Assembly (NCBI GenBank): GCA_023433925.1
Contig: JAEYTO010000077.1
Location: 1-22,997, forward strand
From: Pseudomonadota bacterium
GTDB lineage: Bacteria > Desulfobacterota > Desulfovibrionia > Desulfovibrionales > Desulfovibrionaceae
Length of the DNA: 22,997 nt
Direction: 5' to 3'
Numbering within the stretch: the stretch's first letter is position 1; each line of letters starts with the position of its first letter. The notes under the pieces are model-generated. The model was not told where the DNA came from and made no database searches. It saw only the letters and a program-made list of their open reading frames with translations. This document shows positions 1 to 8,400 of this stretch, piece after piece. The translations under genes were made by a program, and so were the position numbers.

Positions 1-143
1 CCCCCCCCCCTCGCTCGTTTGCCGCCCTGGGCCAGCCGCTGGACTCCCGAGGTCTCCGGGGCATGCAACGGGGCGCGCTTTCCGGCCGGCGCATCCGTGC
101 GGCCAAGCCGGGAGTCCTGCATCGCCAGGGCGCGCGGCCGACG

Positions 144-176
144 AAAAAAGGCCCTGGGCGCAACGCCCGGGGCCTT
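144..176 (-). terminator. Rho-independent terminator of the mucR-like gene
   Basis: Read on the minus strand this is a 13-bp GC-rich stem with one mismatch and a 3-base loop, ending in a run of six T. It lies about 30 bases past the stop codon of the regulator gene, the expected place for an intrinsic terminator. The first 140 bases of the window beyond it hold no gene I can support; they begin with a run of ten C. Confidence 0.8.
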
Positions 177-203
177 GGCGAAACCGGCCGGCAACGTCAG
201 CGA

Positions 204-617
204 TCAGGCCGAGGCCGTGCCCTTCTCGCCGCCTCCGCCGCGCTTCTCCCACAGCCTGAGCTCGCCCATCTTCTTGCGGCGCTCGCGGGCCAGGCCCTTG
301 GCGATGAGCGAGGTGGTCTTCTTGTAGCCCCACTTGGCCTTGTAGTCCTTGGGGGTCATGTTGTGCAGGGACAGGTGCCGCTTGGTGAGCACCTTGAACT
401 TCTTTCCGCACTCAAGGCAGGTGATGCTGCGCTCCTTGATGGCCGCCTCGGGAGTCATGGCGCACTCCTCCTCGCTCGGCTCCCTGCCAGTCCCTTCGGC
501 GACCTCCTTGAGCCCCTGGCAAACCTTCTTGGACATGGAAAGGATCTCTTCCGGAGTCATCTGCCGGACTCCGGCCTGCGCTTTGACGATCTTGAGGGCT
601 TCTTCGAGAAACTCCAT
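204..617 (-). CDS. MucR/Ros-family zinc-finger transcriptional regulator
   Basis: A 137-residue protein of the Ros/MucR family, which are DNA-binding regulators that bind AT-rich sites and often repress their own genes. The zinc finger is visible as Cys67, Cys70, His81 and His85, followed by the family's downstream block with MTPKDYKAKWG at 87-97 and a basic C-terminus. The spacing between the second Cys and the first His is ten residues, where the classic Ros finger has nine, as I recall it. The N-terminal helical part (about 1-45) matches the usual layout. The ATG at 617 is supported by a GGAGG motif seven bases upstream. The gene appears monocistronic, with a clear terminator. Its targets cannot be read from the sequence. 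Confidence 0.9.
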   Translation of the reverse strand: MEFLEEALKIVKAQAGVRQMTPEEILSMSKKVCQGLKEVAEGTGREPSEEECAMTPEAAIKERSITCLECGKKFKVLTKRHLSLHNMTPKDYKAKWGYKKTTSLIAKGLARERRKKMGELRLWEKRGGGGEKGTASA

Positions 618-969
618 CCATTGACCTCCTCGTGCAGCTTGCAGTGTTCGTAGTCCAGCCTCCCATTATCTCGTACAACCTACCCCACGCACCGGCCTAC
701 TCAATTAGAATTAACGCTGACGTGATGAGGACAGCCGGGCGGATCGCCATGGCCTGGGCCGGAGGATTCGGGCCGCGCCCCTGCCCATCCGCCAGGGGCC
801 GGCCCCCGGACCTGCGCGGCAGGATGCACGAGCGCCCTGATACGCCGCACTCCGGCGCACATACGTCCCGAGCCCCGGCGACCGCATGGGCTTGGCGGCC
901 GGGAGGCTTGGCGGCGCGTCGGGACTTGCGGCGGGAGCAGGGCGAAAGAAAGGCGATGCCGGGCTCCGG
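618..969. other. gene-free stretch between the MucR-like gene and the reductase gene
   Basis: No open frame here has a convincing protein. The part next to the regulator (about 660-720) is the only AT-rich piece of the region and contains AATT-AG-AATT near 702-711, plus a GATAAT-like hexamer on the minus strand. This is the likely promoter and possible autoregulatory zone of the MucR-like gene, but no good -35/-10 pair can be assigned. The remainder (720-969) is GC-rich without strong structure. Confidence 0.5.
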
Positions 970-2112
970 CTACGCGCCTCGCAGGGTCTTGATGGCCAGG
1001 CCTGGCAGGCGGCGGGCGACCCGCGCCAGGAAGCTCGGGTAGCCGCGTCTGGCCGCGGCCACGTCCAGGTAGGCCGACAGGCAGCCCTGGTCCAGGATGA
1101 TGGCCCGGCGGAGCGCCGGCGGCAGGGCGTTGTGGATGCGCAGGGTCAGGAGCGAGTGCCTGAGCTGGCGCAAGGTGGGCCGGCACAGGCCTGTGTAGAT
1201 GCGCTCCAGGTCGCGCGCGGGGTCGCCGGACATGGCCTGACTCGCGGCCTGGGCCGCGGCCATGCCCGAGAGCAGGGCGTAGGCGATGCCCTCGCAGGAG
1301 AAGGCGTCGGCGAAGCCGCCGGCGTCGCCGGCCAGGAGCACGCGCCCTGCGGCCAGCCTGCGCCGCACGCCGCCCAGGGGAACGATGTGGGCGCGCCGGC
1401 AAAGCCCGCCGTCGAAGCCGTGATGGGTCAGGTAGCCGGCGAGGATGCGCCTGGAGCCCAGGCTGTCGCCGGCCAGCGCGCCGAGGCCGATGCTGGCGGT
1501 CCTGCGGCGGGGAAAGATCCAGGCATAGCCCGTGCGGGTCAGGCCGGTCTCGATGTGCATGAGGCCGTGATCGTCCACCTGGCCGTTGAGGGGCGGGTCG
1601 GCGCTCAGGAAGACCCAGAAGGGCTCGCGGCCGCTCGGCCGCACGGCGCGCTTGAGCCGGCCCGAGGCCCCTTCGGCGACGACCGCGACGCGGCTCCGCC
1701 AGGCCTTGCCGCCGGCCGTGACGGTCACGCGGCCGTCATCCTGGGTCACGGAGTCCACGCGGCAACCCAACTCGACCCGCGCTCCGGCCGAAACCGCCGC
1801 ATCGAGCAGCAGGCTGTCGAAACGCTCGCGCAGCACGGTCACGGCCACGGGAAAAGGCGTGCGCGCCTCCACGCTGCGGCCGCCGACGCTCACGCGCGCG
1901 CCCATGAGCCGGCGCTCGACGAGGCTGTCCGGGAGGCGCACGCCCAGGCAGGCCAGGGCGTCCAAGGCGCGCAGGGTCAGCCCCCCGCCGCAGGCCTTGG
2001 CGCGCGGGAAGTCGTCCCTGTCCAGCAGGAGCGTGCTCAGGCCCGACTGGGCCGCGCGGCGGGCCGCGGCGGTCCCGGCCGGCCCGGCCCCTATGACTAT
2101 GAGGTCATGCAT
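970..2112 (-). CDS. geranylgeranyl reductase-family FAD-dependent oxidoreductase
   Basis: A 380-residue flavoprotein of the geranylgeranyl reductase/p-hydroxybenzoate hydroxylase fold. The dinucleotide-binding GxGxxG motif is at residues 8-13 (IGAGPAG), with an acidic residue at the end of the second strand (LLLDRD). The family's CGGGL motif follows at about 41-45, and the second FAD-binding block LLAGDAGGFADAFSCEGIAYAL lies in the C-terminal half. Members reduce prenyl double bonds of quinones or lipids, or act as less-defined oxidoreductases; the substrate is not readable here. The start at 2112 was chosen because the conserved fold begins immediately; the open frame extends 47 codons further upstream with no family similarity. 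The Shine-Dalgarno is weak. It stands alone between the MucR-like gene and a repeat. Confidence 0.85.
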   Translation of the reverse strand: MHDLIVIGAGPAGTAAARRAAQSGLSTLLLDRDDFPRAKACGGGLTLRALDALACLGVRLPDSLVERRLMGARVSVGGRSVEARTPFPVAVTVLRERFDSLLLDAAVSAGARVELGCRVDSVTQDDGRVTVTAGGKAWRSRVAVVAEGASGRLKRAVRPSGREPFWVFLSADPPLNGQVDDHGLMHIETGLTRTGYAWIFPRRRTASIGLGALAGDSLGSRRILAGYLTHHGFDGGLCRRAHIVPLGGVRRRLAAGRVLLAGDAGGFADAFSCEGIAYALLSGMAAAQAASQAMSGDPARDLERIYTGLCRPTLRQLRHSLLTLRIHNALPPALRRAIILDQGCLSAYLDVAAARRGYPSFLARVARRLPGLAIKTLRGA

Positions 2113-2236
2113 GCTCGCTTGGGCGGCCTCTCGGCTCGCGGTCTGTGCAACCCGGTCCCAACCTGACGTGTACCCCAAACCGGCCTCTGGGCGCCAGCAT
2201 CGAACATGACTTGGATCTGGTTCGCATGCACAAGAA

Positions 2237-2325
2237 CCGAGGGAGGGCACCACCCTCTCTCGGGCTCTCTCCCGCCAAGACCCGCTCCTGACGAGGCGGC
2301 CCTTGGAACCCGCTGTTCATGGGTG
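2237..2325 (+). repeat. multi-hairpin intergenic repeat, family R1, copy 1
   Basis: An 11-bp stem with one mismatch (2237-2247 with 2253-2263) is followed by CTCTCCCGCC, then a second weaker stem whose arms are CCAAG (2275-2279) and CTTGG (2302-2306), then AACCCG. The same order of elements recurs in reverse orientation at 3230-3304 and in direct orientation at 22661-22753. The second half also resembles the left part of the composite repeats near 18040 and 20320. Its position just upstream of the HAD gene promoter is the mirror of copy 2 just after that gene. Confidence 0.75.
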
Positions 2326-2433
2326 GATCTTGCCGCCGGCATGGCCGGGAGCCTGACCACGCATCTTCGACGCAGGCCGGGCGCGCCGCTTGCTCCGGCC
2401 GTTTACGAGGCCCAGGAGCAAGATTTTGTATGG

Positions 2434-2462
2434 TTGGCAAATTGAAATGATTTGATTTTATT
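2434..2462 (+). promoter_or_regulatory. candidate sigma-70 promoter of the HAD phosphatase gene
   Basis: TTGGCA at 2434-2439 (five of six matches to the -35 consensus), a 17-bp spacer, and TTTATT at 2457-2462 (four of six). It sits in the only AT-rich pocket of the intergenic region, about 45 bases before the start codon. No operator symmetry is evident. Confidence 0.55.
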
Positions 2463-2510
2463 GCCCTGAGCCCTGGGCGGCTTGACGCGGCGGAGCAAAA
2501 CAGCGCATTG

Positions 2511-3218
2511 ATGATGGGCATGCCCAAGACACCTTTCCGCGCGCTGGCCTTTGATTTCGACGGCACCCTGGCCGTCCAGAACCTGGACTTCGCGCTCATG
2601 AAGCGTCGGCTGGCCGCACTGGCCGAGATATTCCTGGAAGAGGCCGTGAGCCCCGACGGGCTGCCCGCCCTGGAGTGGGTCGAGCACCTGGCCGGGCTGG
2701 TCCTGGAGCGCCAGGGTCGCGACCTGTCCCTGGAGTTCCACACCCGCTGCCGCTTCCTCATCATGGACATGGAGATCAAGGCCGCCTCCGCCGGCAGCCT
2801 GTTCCCGTCCACGCGACCCATGCTCGCGGCCTTGCGCGTCCGAGGCGTGCGCACGGCGGTCATCACCCGCAACTGCACGCCGGCCGTGACCACCGTGTTC
2901 CCGGACATCGCGGCCCACGTGGACTGCCTCCTCGCGCGCGAGAGCGCGCCCAGGGTCAAGCCGGACCCCGTCCACCTGCTGGCGGCCCTGGAGCGCCTCG
3001 GCGCGCGGCCCGAGGAGACGCTCATGGTCGGCGACCACCCCATGGACGTGCTCGTGGGCCGACGCGCGGGCACGGCCACGGCGGCCGTGTCCAGCGGCGG
3101 GACCACGGCGGACGCCCTGCGCGCGGCCGGGCCGGACTACCTGGCCGAGGACTGCGCCCGGCTCATGGACATGCTCGATTCCGAGGGCCTGCTGGCCGGA
3201 GACGTGGAGATGGGCTGA
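2511..3218 (+). CDS. HAD-family phosphatase, phosphoglycolate phosphatase-like
   Basis: A 235-residue HAD superfamily hydrolase. The four HAD motifs are present: DFDGT with nucleophile Asp15 and acid/base Asp17, AVITRN, RVKPDP with the conserved Lys, and GDHPMD supplying the magnesium ligands. The helical cap lies between motifs I and II, as in Gph-type enzymes, which typically dephosphorylate small phosphorylated metabolites in the cytoplasm. The substrate cannot be assigned. Start choice is uncertain: TTG 2508, ATG 2511, ATG 2514 and ATG 2520 are all in frame, and the only GGAG (2492-2495) lies 12-15 bases before the first two. The gene is monocistronic and bracketed by inverted copies of the R1 repeat. 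Confidence 0.85.
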   Translation: MMGMPKTPFRALAFDFDGTLAVQNLDFALMKRRLAALAEIFLEEAVSPDGLPALEWVEHLAGLVLERQGRDLSLEFHTRCRFLIMDMEIKAASAGSLFPSTRPMLAALRVRGVRTAVITRNCTPAVTTVFPDIAAHVDCLLARESAPRVKPDPVHLLAALERLGARPEETLMVGDHPMDVLVGRRAGTATAAVSSGGTTADALRAAGPDYLAEDCARLMDMLDSEGLLAGDVEMG

Positions 3219-3229
3219 AAGCTCCGCCC

Positions 3230-3304
3230 GTGAAACGGGTTCCAAGGGCCGCTTTATGAGGAGCGGGCCTTGGCGGTGGGGCCCTAGGAGGGCGGCGCCC
3301 TCAC
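3230..3304 (-). repeat. multi-hairpin intergenic repeat, family R1, copy 2 (inverted)
   Basis: The minus strand reads as the same element as 2237-2325: a GC palindrome (3288-3302), then GCCAAG, a CCCGCTCCT stretch, GCGGCCCTTGGAACCCG. The block shared with copy 1 is close to identical over about 50 bases. It lies 11 bases beyond the stop codon of the HAD gene, so the two copies face each other across that gene. It may form structure in the transcript of the HAD gene, but there is no T-run typical of an intrinsic terminator. Confidence 0.75.
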
Positions 3305-3390
3305 CGGTTCTCGCGCAAGGCGCTCGGACGGTCGCGGCCCCGCCATCCGTAATGGAACCGTCACGGGCGCGCGCTATCGTGCGGCAAGCA

Positions 3391-4035
3391 TCAGGCCCGC
3401 TTGGCCACGGCCAAGCCCAGGGCTCCGAGGAGACGGCGCTCCAGGTGCTCCACGACCAGACCCTGCCGCGCGGCGAGATCCTCCAGGCCTCCGGCCCGGA
3501 GGAACTCCCGGAATCCCGCGTAGTGCGCCCGGCCGGCGGCCCGCTCCACCGGATGCGTGGCCCAGTGGGCCACGTGCGCTTGCGCGCCGCGCGGCGCGAG
3601 CCAGTCGGCCAGGATGAGCCGGCCGCCGGGCCGCAGCACGCGCACGGCCTCGCGCAGCATGGCCTCGGCCACCGGCGTCGAGCTCTCGTGCAGGGCCAGC
3701 ACGATGCTCACGCAGTCGAAGCTCCCGGCCTTGAGGGGCAGCAGGGTCGCGTCGGCCCGCAGCAGGCTTCCGGCCAGCCCGCGCCGTCGCGCCTTGTCCA
3801 GCATGGCCGCGGACAGGTCCAGGCCCACGGCCCGGATGCCCTGCTCGCGGAGCATGGCCAGGAGCACGCCCGTGCCGCAGGCCATGTCCAGGAAGCATCC
3901 TTCGCCGGCCAGCCCCATCCTCAAGGCCAGGTCCAGGATCGCCCGCCGCAAGGGCGCCAGCGCCCAGCGCGTGGAGATGTCGTAGACCGGGGCTATGCTC
4001 CGGTAGTCGTCCTTCCTTGCCGCCATCGTCCCCAT
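3391..4035 (-). CDS. class I SAM-dependent methyltransferase, UbiE/MenG-like
   Basis: A 214-residue protein with the Rossmann-fold methyltransferase core. Motif I is FLDMACGTGVLL, the strand-2 acidic residue is in VGLDLS, and a motif IV-like segment (LLRADATLLPLKAGSFDCVSIVLALHE) follows. This resembles UbiE/COQ5-type enzymes, but such similarity alone does not define the methyl acceptor. The ATG at 4035 has a GGAGG four bases upstream; an ATG at 4026 is an alternative, and the open frame extends eight residues upstream of 4035 without family support. The gene is divergent from the PIN remnant with only 40 bases between starts, so any promoter overlaps the remnant's leader. Confidence 0.85.
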   Translation of the reverse strand: MGTMAARKDDYRSIAPVYDISTRWALAPLRRAILDLALRMGLAGEGCFLDMACGTGVLLAMLREQGIRAVGLDLSAAMLDKARRRGLAGSLLRADATLLPLKAGSFDCVSIVLALHESSTPVAEAMLREAVRVLRPGGRLILADWLAPRGAQAHVAHWATHPVERAAGRAHYAGFREFLRAGGLEDLAARQGLVVEHLERRLLGALGLAVAKRA

Positions 4036-4075
4036 GCAACCTCCACAATACATCCACAAGGAGCCAAGTGAGCGG

Positions 4076-4469
4076 ATGGATCAGCGCAAACGGTTCATCG
4101 TCGACACCAATGTTCTGCTTGAAGACCCGGCGTGCATACGCAAGCTGCGCAACGGGCTCGAGAACGATGTCCTCGTTCCCTACCACGTTCTCCCGGAGTT
4201 TAACAAATTAAAGAAGGGCGCCCGCTTGGCGCGCATCGCGGCCAAGGTCGCGCGCAACCTCCTGGAGAGCAGGGACCAGTACGCCGTGCTCGACACGGAC
4301 AAGGTGGCCGAGCCCTTCCAGGACCTCGTGGACGGCTACATCACTGGACGAGGTGCGAAAAAGCGGCATCCCCGAGCCGATCCTGGCCACCAGCGACAAG
4401 CTCCTCCAGCTCCTGGCCGCCAAGCGCGGCATCAGGAGCGGGTTCCACCGCGAGTCCGCGCCCTCTCTC
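4076..4469 (+). pseudogene. PIN-domain remnant of a PhoH-like ATPase, frameshifted and truncated
   Basis: The first ~90 codons read as a clear PIN domain of the PhoH-like (YlaK-type) family: FIVDTNVLLEDP with the first acidic residue, then VLVPYHVLPEFNKLKKG. Near 4341-4345 the family sequence leaves the frame and continues in another one as LDEVRKSGIPEPILATSDKLLQLLAAKRGIRSGFHRES, consistent with one inserted or two lost bases. After about 4460 similarity stops: the OB-like segment and PhoH ATPase domain that would bring the protein to about 400 residues are absent. A Shine-Dalgarno AAGGAG precedes the ATG by 12 bases. An ordinary full-length copy probably exists elsewhere in the genome. A sequencing error could explain the frameshift but not the missing ATPase domain. 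Confidence 0.8.
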
Positions 4470-4717
4470 TCGGCTACGTGCACGGCGCGTCCGCCTCTTC
4501 GCAAAAATCAGCCTCAAACGCTGCTCCGAGTGGCCACCTGAGTTGCGTTGAAGCCCAGGTTGACCTGATGAGTGGGAGCGAATCGCCTGGTCACAAGTCA
4601 TATGCGATTGCCCTGCGAATCCCTCCGCCTCGGGTTTCCAAGCCTGTCCCGATCTGCTAGCCTCGAGCCATGACCGGCATCCCGTCACACGCCGGACGCC
4701 GGCCAAGGAGGTCCATC
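4470..4717. other. gene-free stretch after the PIN remnant
   Basis: No protein family is recognisable in any frame here. The composition is somewhat less GC-rich than the surrounding genes. It must contain the promoter of the trehalose operon, but the best pair (TTTCCA, 17-bp spacer, TAGCCT around 4635-4665) is poor, so no promoter is called. The right end carries the strong AAGGAGG of the next gene. Confidence 0.4.
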
Positions 4718-5485
4718 ATGGCCCATGGCGACAGGCGCGAGCGCACGGCCATCTCGCACGCCGACTTCGACGCGGTCATCTTCGACCTGGACGGGGTCAT
4801 CACCCGCACGGCCGAGGTGCACTTCCTGGCCTGGAAGCGCATGTTCGACGAGTATCTATCCGAGTGGGCCAGGCGCGAGGGGCGCGAGCAGGCGCCTTTC
4901 GACGGCCTTGATTACCAGCGCCACGTGGACGGCAGGCCGCGCTACGAGGGCGTGAAGACCTTCCTTGCCTCCCGGGGCATCGAGCTTCCCCAAGGCTCGC
5001 CCGAGGACGGGCCGGACAAGGAGACGATCCGCGGCCTGGGAAACCGCAAGAACGAGATGTTCCGCGCGCTCCTGCGCCAGGGCGGGGTGCGCGTCTTCGA
5101 GCACGCCGTGGCGCTCGTGCGCGCGCTGCGGGAAAAGGGCTTCCGCACGGCCGTGGTCACGTCGAGCAGGAACGGCCGGGACGTGCTCGACGCCGCGGGC
5201 ATCACGGACCTGTTCGACGTGCGCGTGGACGGGCTGGTGGCGGCCGAGCTTGGCCTGCCCGGCAAGCCCGCCCCGGACGCGTTCCTCAAGGCCGCCGAGC
5301 TGCTCGGCGTCGAGCCGTCGCGGGCGGCGGTGTTCGAGGATGCCGAGTCGGGCGTGGAGGCCGGCCGCCGGGGCCATTTCCGGCTCGTGGTCGGCGTGGA
5401 CCGGGTAGGCCACGGTCCGGCCCTGGCGCGCTCCGGCGCGCACGTGGTGGTCACGGACCTGGCTGAGATCGAGGTGCGCCAATGA
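4718..5485 (+). CDS. beta-phosphoglucomutase-type HAD enzyme
   Basis: A 255-residue HAD enzyme with subclass I cap. Motif I is DLDGV (Asp23, Asp25), followed by T148 in VVTSS, K183 in GKPAPD and the FEDAESG motif at 206-212. The cap contains YQRHVDGRPRYEGV, a sequence typical of beta-phosphoglucomutases paired with GH65 phosphorylases. It would convert beta-glucose-1-phosphate to glucose-6-phosphate in the cytoplasm. The ATG at 4718 follows an excellent AAGGAGG by seven bases; the open frame runs 16 codons further upstream without similarity. Its TGA overlaps the ATG of the next gene by four bases (ATGA), so the two proteins are translationally coupled. This pairing is the main support for the substrate assignment. 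Confidence 0.88.
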   Translation: MAHGDRRERTAISHADFDAVIFDLDGVITRTAEVHFLAWKRMFDEYLSEWARREGREQAPFDGLDYQRHVDGRPRYEGVKTFLASRGIELPQGSPEDGPDKETIRGLGNRKNEMFRALLRQGGVRVFEHAVALVRALREKGFRTAVVTSSRNGRDVLDAAGITDLFDVRVDGLVAAELGLPGKPAPDAFLKAAELLGVEPSRAAVFEDAESGVEAGRRGHFRLVVGVDRVGHGPALARSGAHVVVTDLAEIEVRQ

Positions 5486-8400
5486 ACAAGCAGGCAACGC
5501 ATGAGCGGCTCGCGCTGCCCTCGGCCCTGGACCGCCTGGACGAGATCATCGGCCGGGCCGAAGGCAAGGAGCTGGCCCTGTTCCTGGACTACGACGGCAC
5601 GCTCACGCCCATCGTGAGCACGCCCGACAAGGCCGTCTTGTCCGAGTCCATGCGCAAGGCCGTCGAGCAGCTCGCTCAAGAGGCGACCGTGGGCGTCATC
5701 AGCGGCCGGGCCCTGGCCGACGTGCGCAAGCATATGGACCTGCCGGGCCTGGCCTATGCCGGCGACCACGGCTTCAGCATGCTCGCGCCCGACGGCAGAT
5801 CCATGGACTACGAGCCGGCCAAGGAGTTCCTGCCCGACGTGGCGCGCTGCGCCTCGGAGCTGGAGGAGCGGCTGGCGGGCACCCGCGGCGCTCGGGTCGA
5901 GCGCAAGGATTTCTCCCTGGCCGTGCACTACCGCAACGTGGCCGAGGAGGACATGGCCCGGCTGCGCGAGGTCGTGGAGCAAGTCGAGGCCGGCTGCCCC
6001 AGGCTGCGCTTCTCGGGCGGCAAGAAGGTCTATGACGTCAAGCCGCGCATGGACTGGGACAAGGGCCGGGCGCTCACGTACATCCTCGACGCCCTGGACC
6101 TGGGCGGCGGCAAGGCCGTGCCCGTGTACATCGGCGACGACACCACGGACGAGGACGCCTTCCGGGCCATCAAGGGCCGCGGCGTGCCCATCCTCGTGTC
6201 CGACCTGCCCGGCGAGACCCAGGCCGACTACACGCTCCTGGACCCGGCCGAGGTCGAGCACTTCCTGGGGCGGCTCCTGGACCGGCTGCGCGAGATACGC
6301 GCGCCCGAAGGCCCCGAGGCCCTGGGCAGCAAGGCCGGCGCAAGGGACCTGGGCGAGTGGGCCCTGGTCTACGACGACTACCGGCCCGACCAGGAAGGGC
6401 TGCGCGAGTCGCTCACGGCCCTGGGCAACGGCTACTTCGTCACGCGCGGGGCCTGCTTCTGGGCCTCGGACGACGGGACGCACTATCCCGGCGCCTACCT
6501 GGCCGGCGGCTATAACCGCCTGAAGAGCGAGATCAGGGGCAGGGACCTCGTCAACGAGGATCTGGTGAACATGCCCAACTGGCTGCACCTGTCCTTCCGC
6601 CGCCCCGGCGGGGAGTGGTTCTCGCCACGGCCCGAGGAGCTGTCCGGCTACCGCCTGGTCCTGGACCTCAAGCGCGGGGTGAGCATCCGGACCTTCACCT
6701 GGATCGACGCCGAAGGAAGGCGCACCAAGGTCGAGGAGCACAGGCTCGTGCACATGCGCCACATGCACGCGGCCGCCCAGTGCCTGACGCTCACGCCGCT
6801 GGACTGGTCGGGCGAGCTGGAGTTCCGCTCGGCCTTGGACGGCAACGTGACGAACAACGGCGTGCCGCGCTACCGGGCGTTGCGCGGCGAGCATCTGGAA
6901 GGCCTGGAATCCGGCTCCGATGGCGAGGAGACGGTCTGGCTCACGGTGCGCACCAAGCAGTCGCTGCTGGAGGTGGCCATGGCCCTGCGCACCAGGGCCT
7001 TCCACGGGTCCGGAAGCGACGCCGCGCACGGCGGCGAGGCCGTGCGCCCGGAGCGCGGTCCGCTGCGGGACAAGGATCTCGTGGGCCAGACCTTCAGCCT
7101 GAAACTCGAACAAAGCAGGCCCACGCGCGTGGAAAAGGTCGTGACCCTGTTCACCTCGCGCGATCGGGCCATTTCCGAGGCCGGTCTGGCCGCGCGCGAG
7201 AACATCGAACGCCTGGGCGACTTCGGGCCGCTGCTCGACGACCACGCCCAGACCTGGGGCCAGATCTGGGGCTACTTCGACATCCGCTTCAAACTCAAGG
7301 AGGATGATCGCGACCGCTTCCAGATGATCCTGCACCTGTACACCTTCCACCTCCTGCAAACCTCCTCGCCCAACACGCGCGGCCTGGACGCGGGCGTGCC
7401 CTCGCGCGGCTGGCACGGCGAGGCCTATCGCGGGCACATCTTCTGGGACGAGCTGTTCATCTTCCCGCTGCTCAACTTCCGCATCCCGGAGATCACCCGC
7501 TCCCTGCTCATGTACCGCTACCGCCGCCTGCGCGAGGCCCGCGCCATGGCCAGGACCCATGGCCGCCGGGGCGCCATGTACCCCTGGCAGAGCGGCAGCA
7601 GCGGCCGCGAGGAGAGCCAGGTCATGCACCTGAACCCCAATTCCGGCGAGTGGGGGCCGGACAACACGCATCTCCAGCGCCATGTGAACGCGGCCATCGC
7701 CTTCAACGTCAGCCAGTACTACCAGGTCACCGGCGACCTGGAGTTCATGGCCTTCTACGGCCTGGAAATGCTCCTGGAGATCGCCAGGTATTGGGCCTCC
7801 TTGTGCGAGTGGAACGCGGAGCTCGGACGCCACGAGATCAAGGGCGTCGTGGGTCCCGACGAGTACCACGAGGGCTATCCCTGGAGCGACAGGCCGGGCC
7901 TGGACAACAACTTCTACACGAACTTCATGGCCGCCTGGACCATCGACGAGGCCAAGCGGCTGCTGGAGCTCATGCCCGAGGACATCGCCTCCGAGGTCAG
8001 GCAGCGCGTGTACCTGCACGACGAGGAGCTTGCGCGCTGGGAGCACATCAGCGAGCGCATGCGTCTGGTCTTCCTCGACACGCCCGACGGCCGGATACCG
8101 GCCCAGTTCGAGCACTACGAGCGGCTGGAGGAGTTCGACTGGCAAGGCTACCGCCAGAAGTACGGCGACATCAAGCGGCTGGACCGCGTCCTCAAGGCCG
8201 AGGGCGACACGCCCAACCGCTTCAAGGCCTCCAAGCAGGCCGACGTGCTCATGCTCCTCTACCTTTTTTCGCGCGAGGAGATCGAGCGCATGTTCAGCCA
8301 GCTCGGCTACCCCTTCGAGCCGGCCATGATCCCGCGCACCATCGACTACTACCTGGCGCGCACCTCCCACGGCTCGACCTTGAGCTTCGTGGTTCACGCG

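Larger units (their letters stand above)
2113..2507. other. gene-free stretch containing a hairpin repeat and a promoter
   Basis: This interval separates the divergent reductase and HAD phosphatase genes. It holds a multi-hairpin repeat at 2237-2325 and, further right, an AT-rich promoter at 2434-2462. The rest is GC-rich and shows no coding or RNA-gene signal. Confidence 0.6.

Noticed and set aside
958..970. A possible terminator for the geranylgeranyl reductase-like gene
   Set aside because: The stem is only five base pairs, overlaps the stop codon, and is followed by a broken TTTCTTTC tract several bases later.
4635..4665. A possible promoter for the trehalose operon (TTTCCA, 17-bp spacer, TAGCCT)
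   Set aside because: It matches the consensus too poorly to distinguish from chance.
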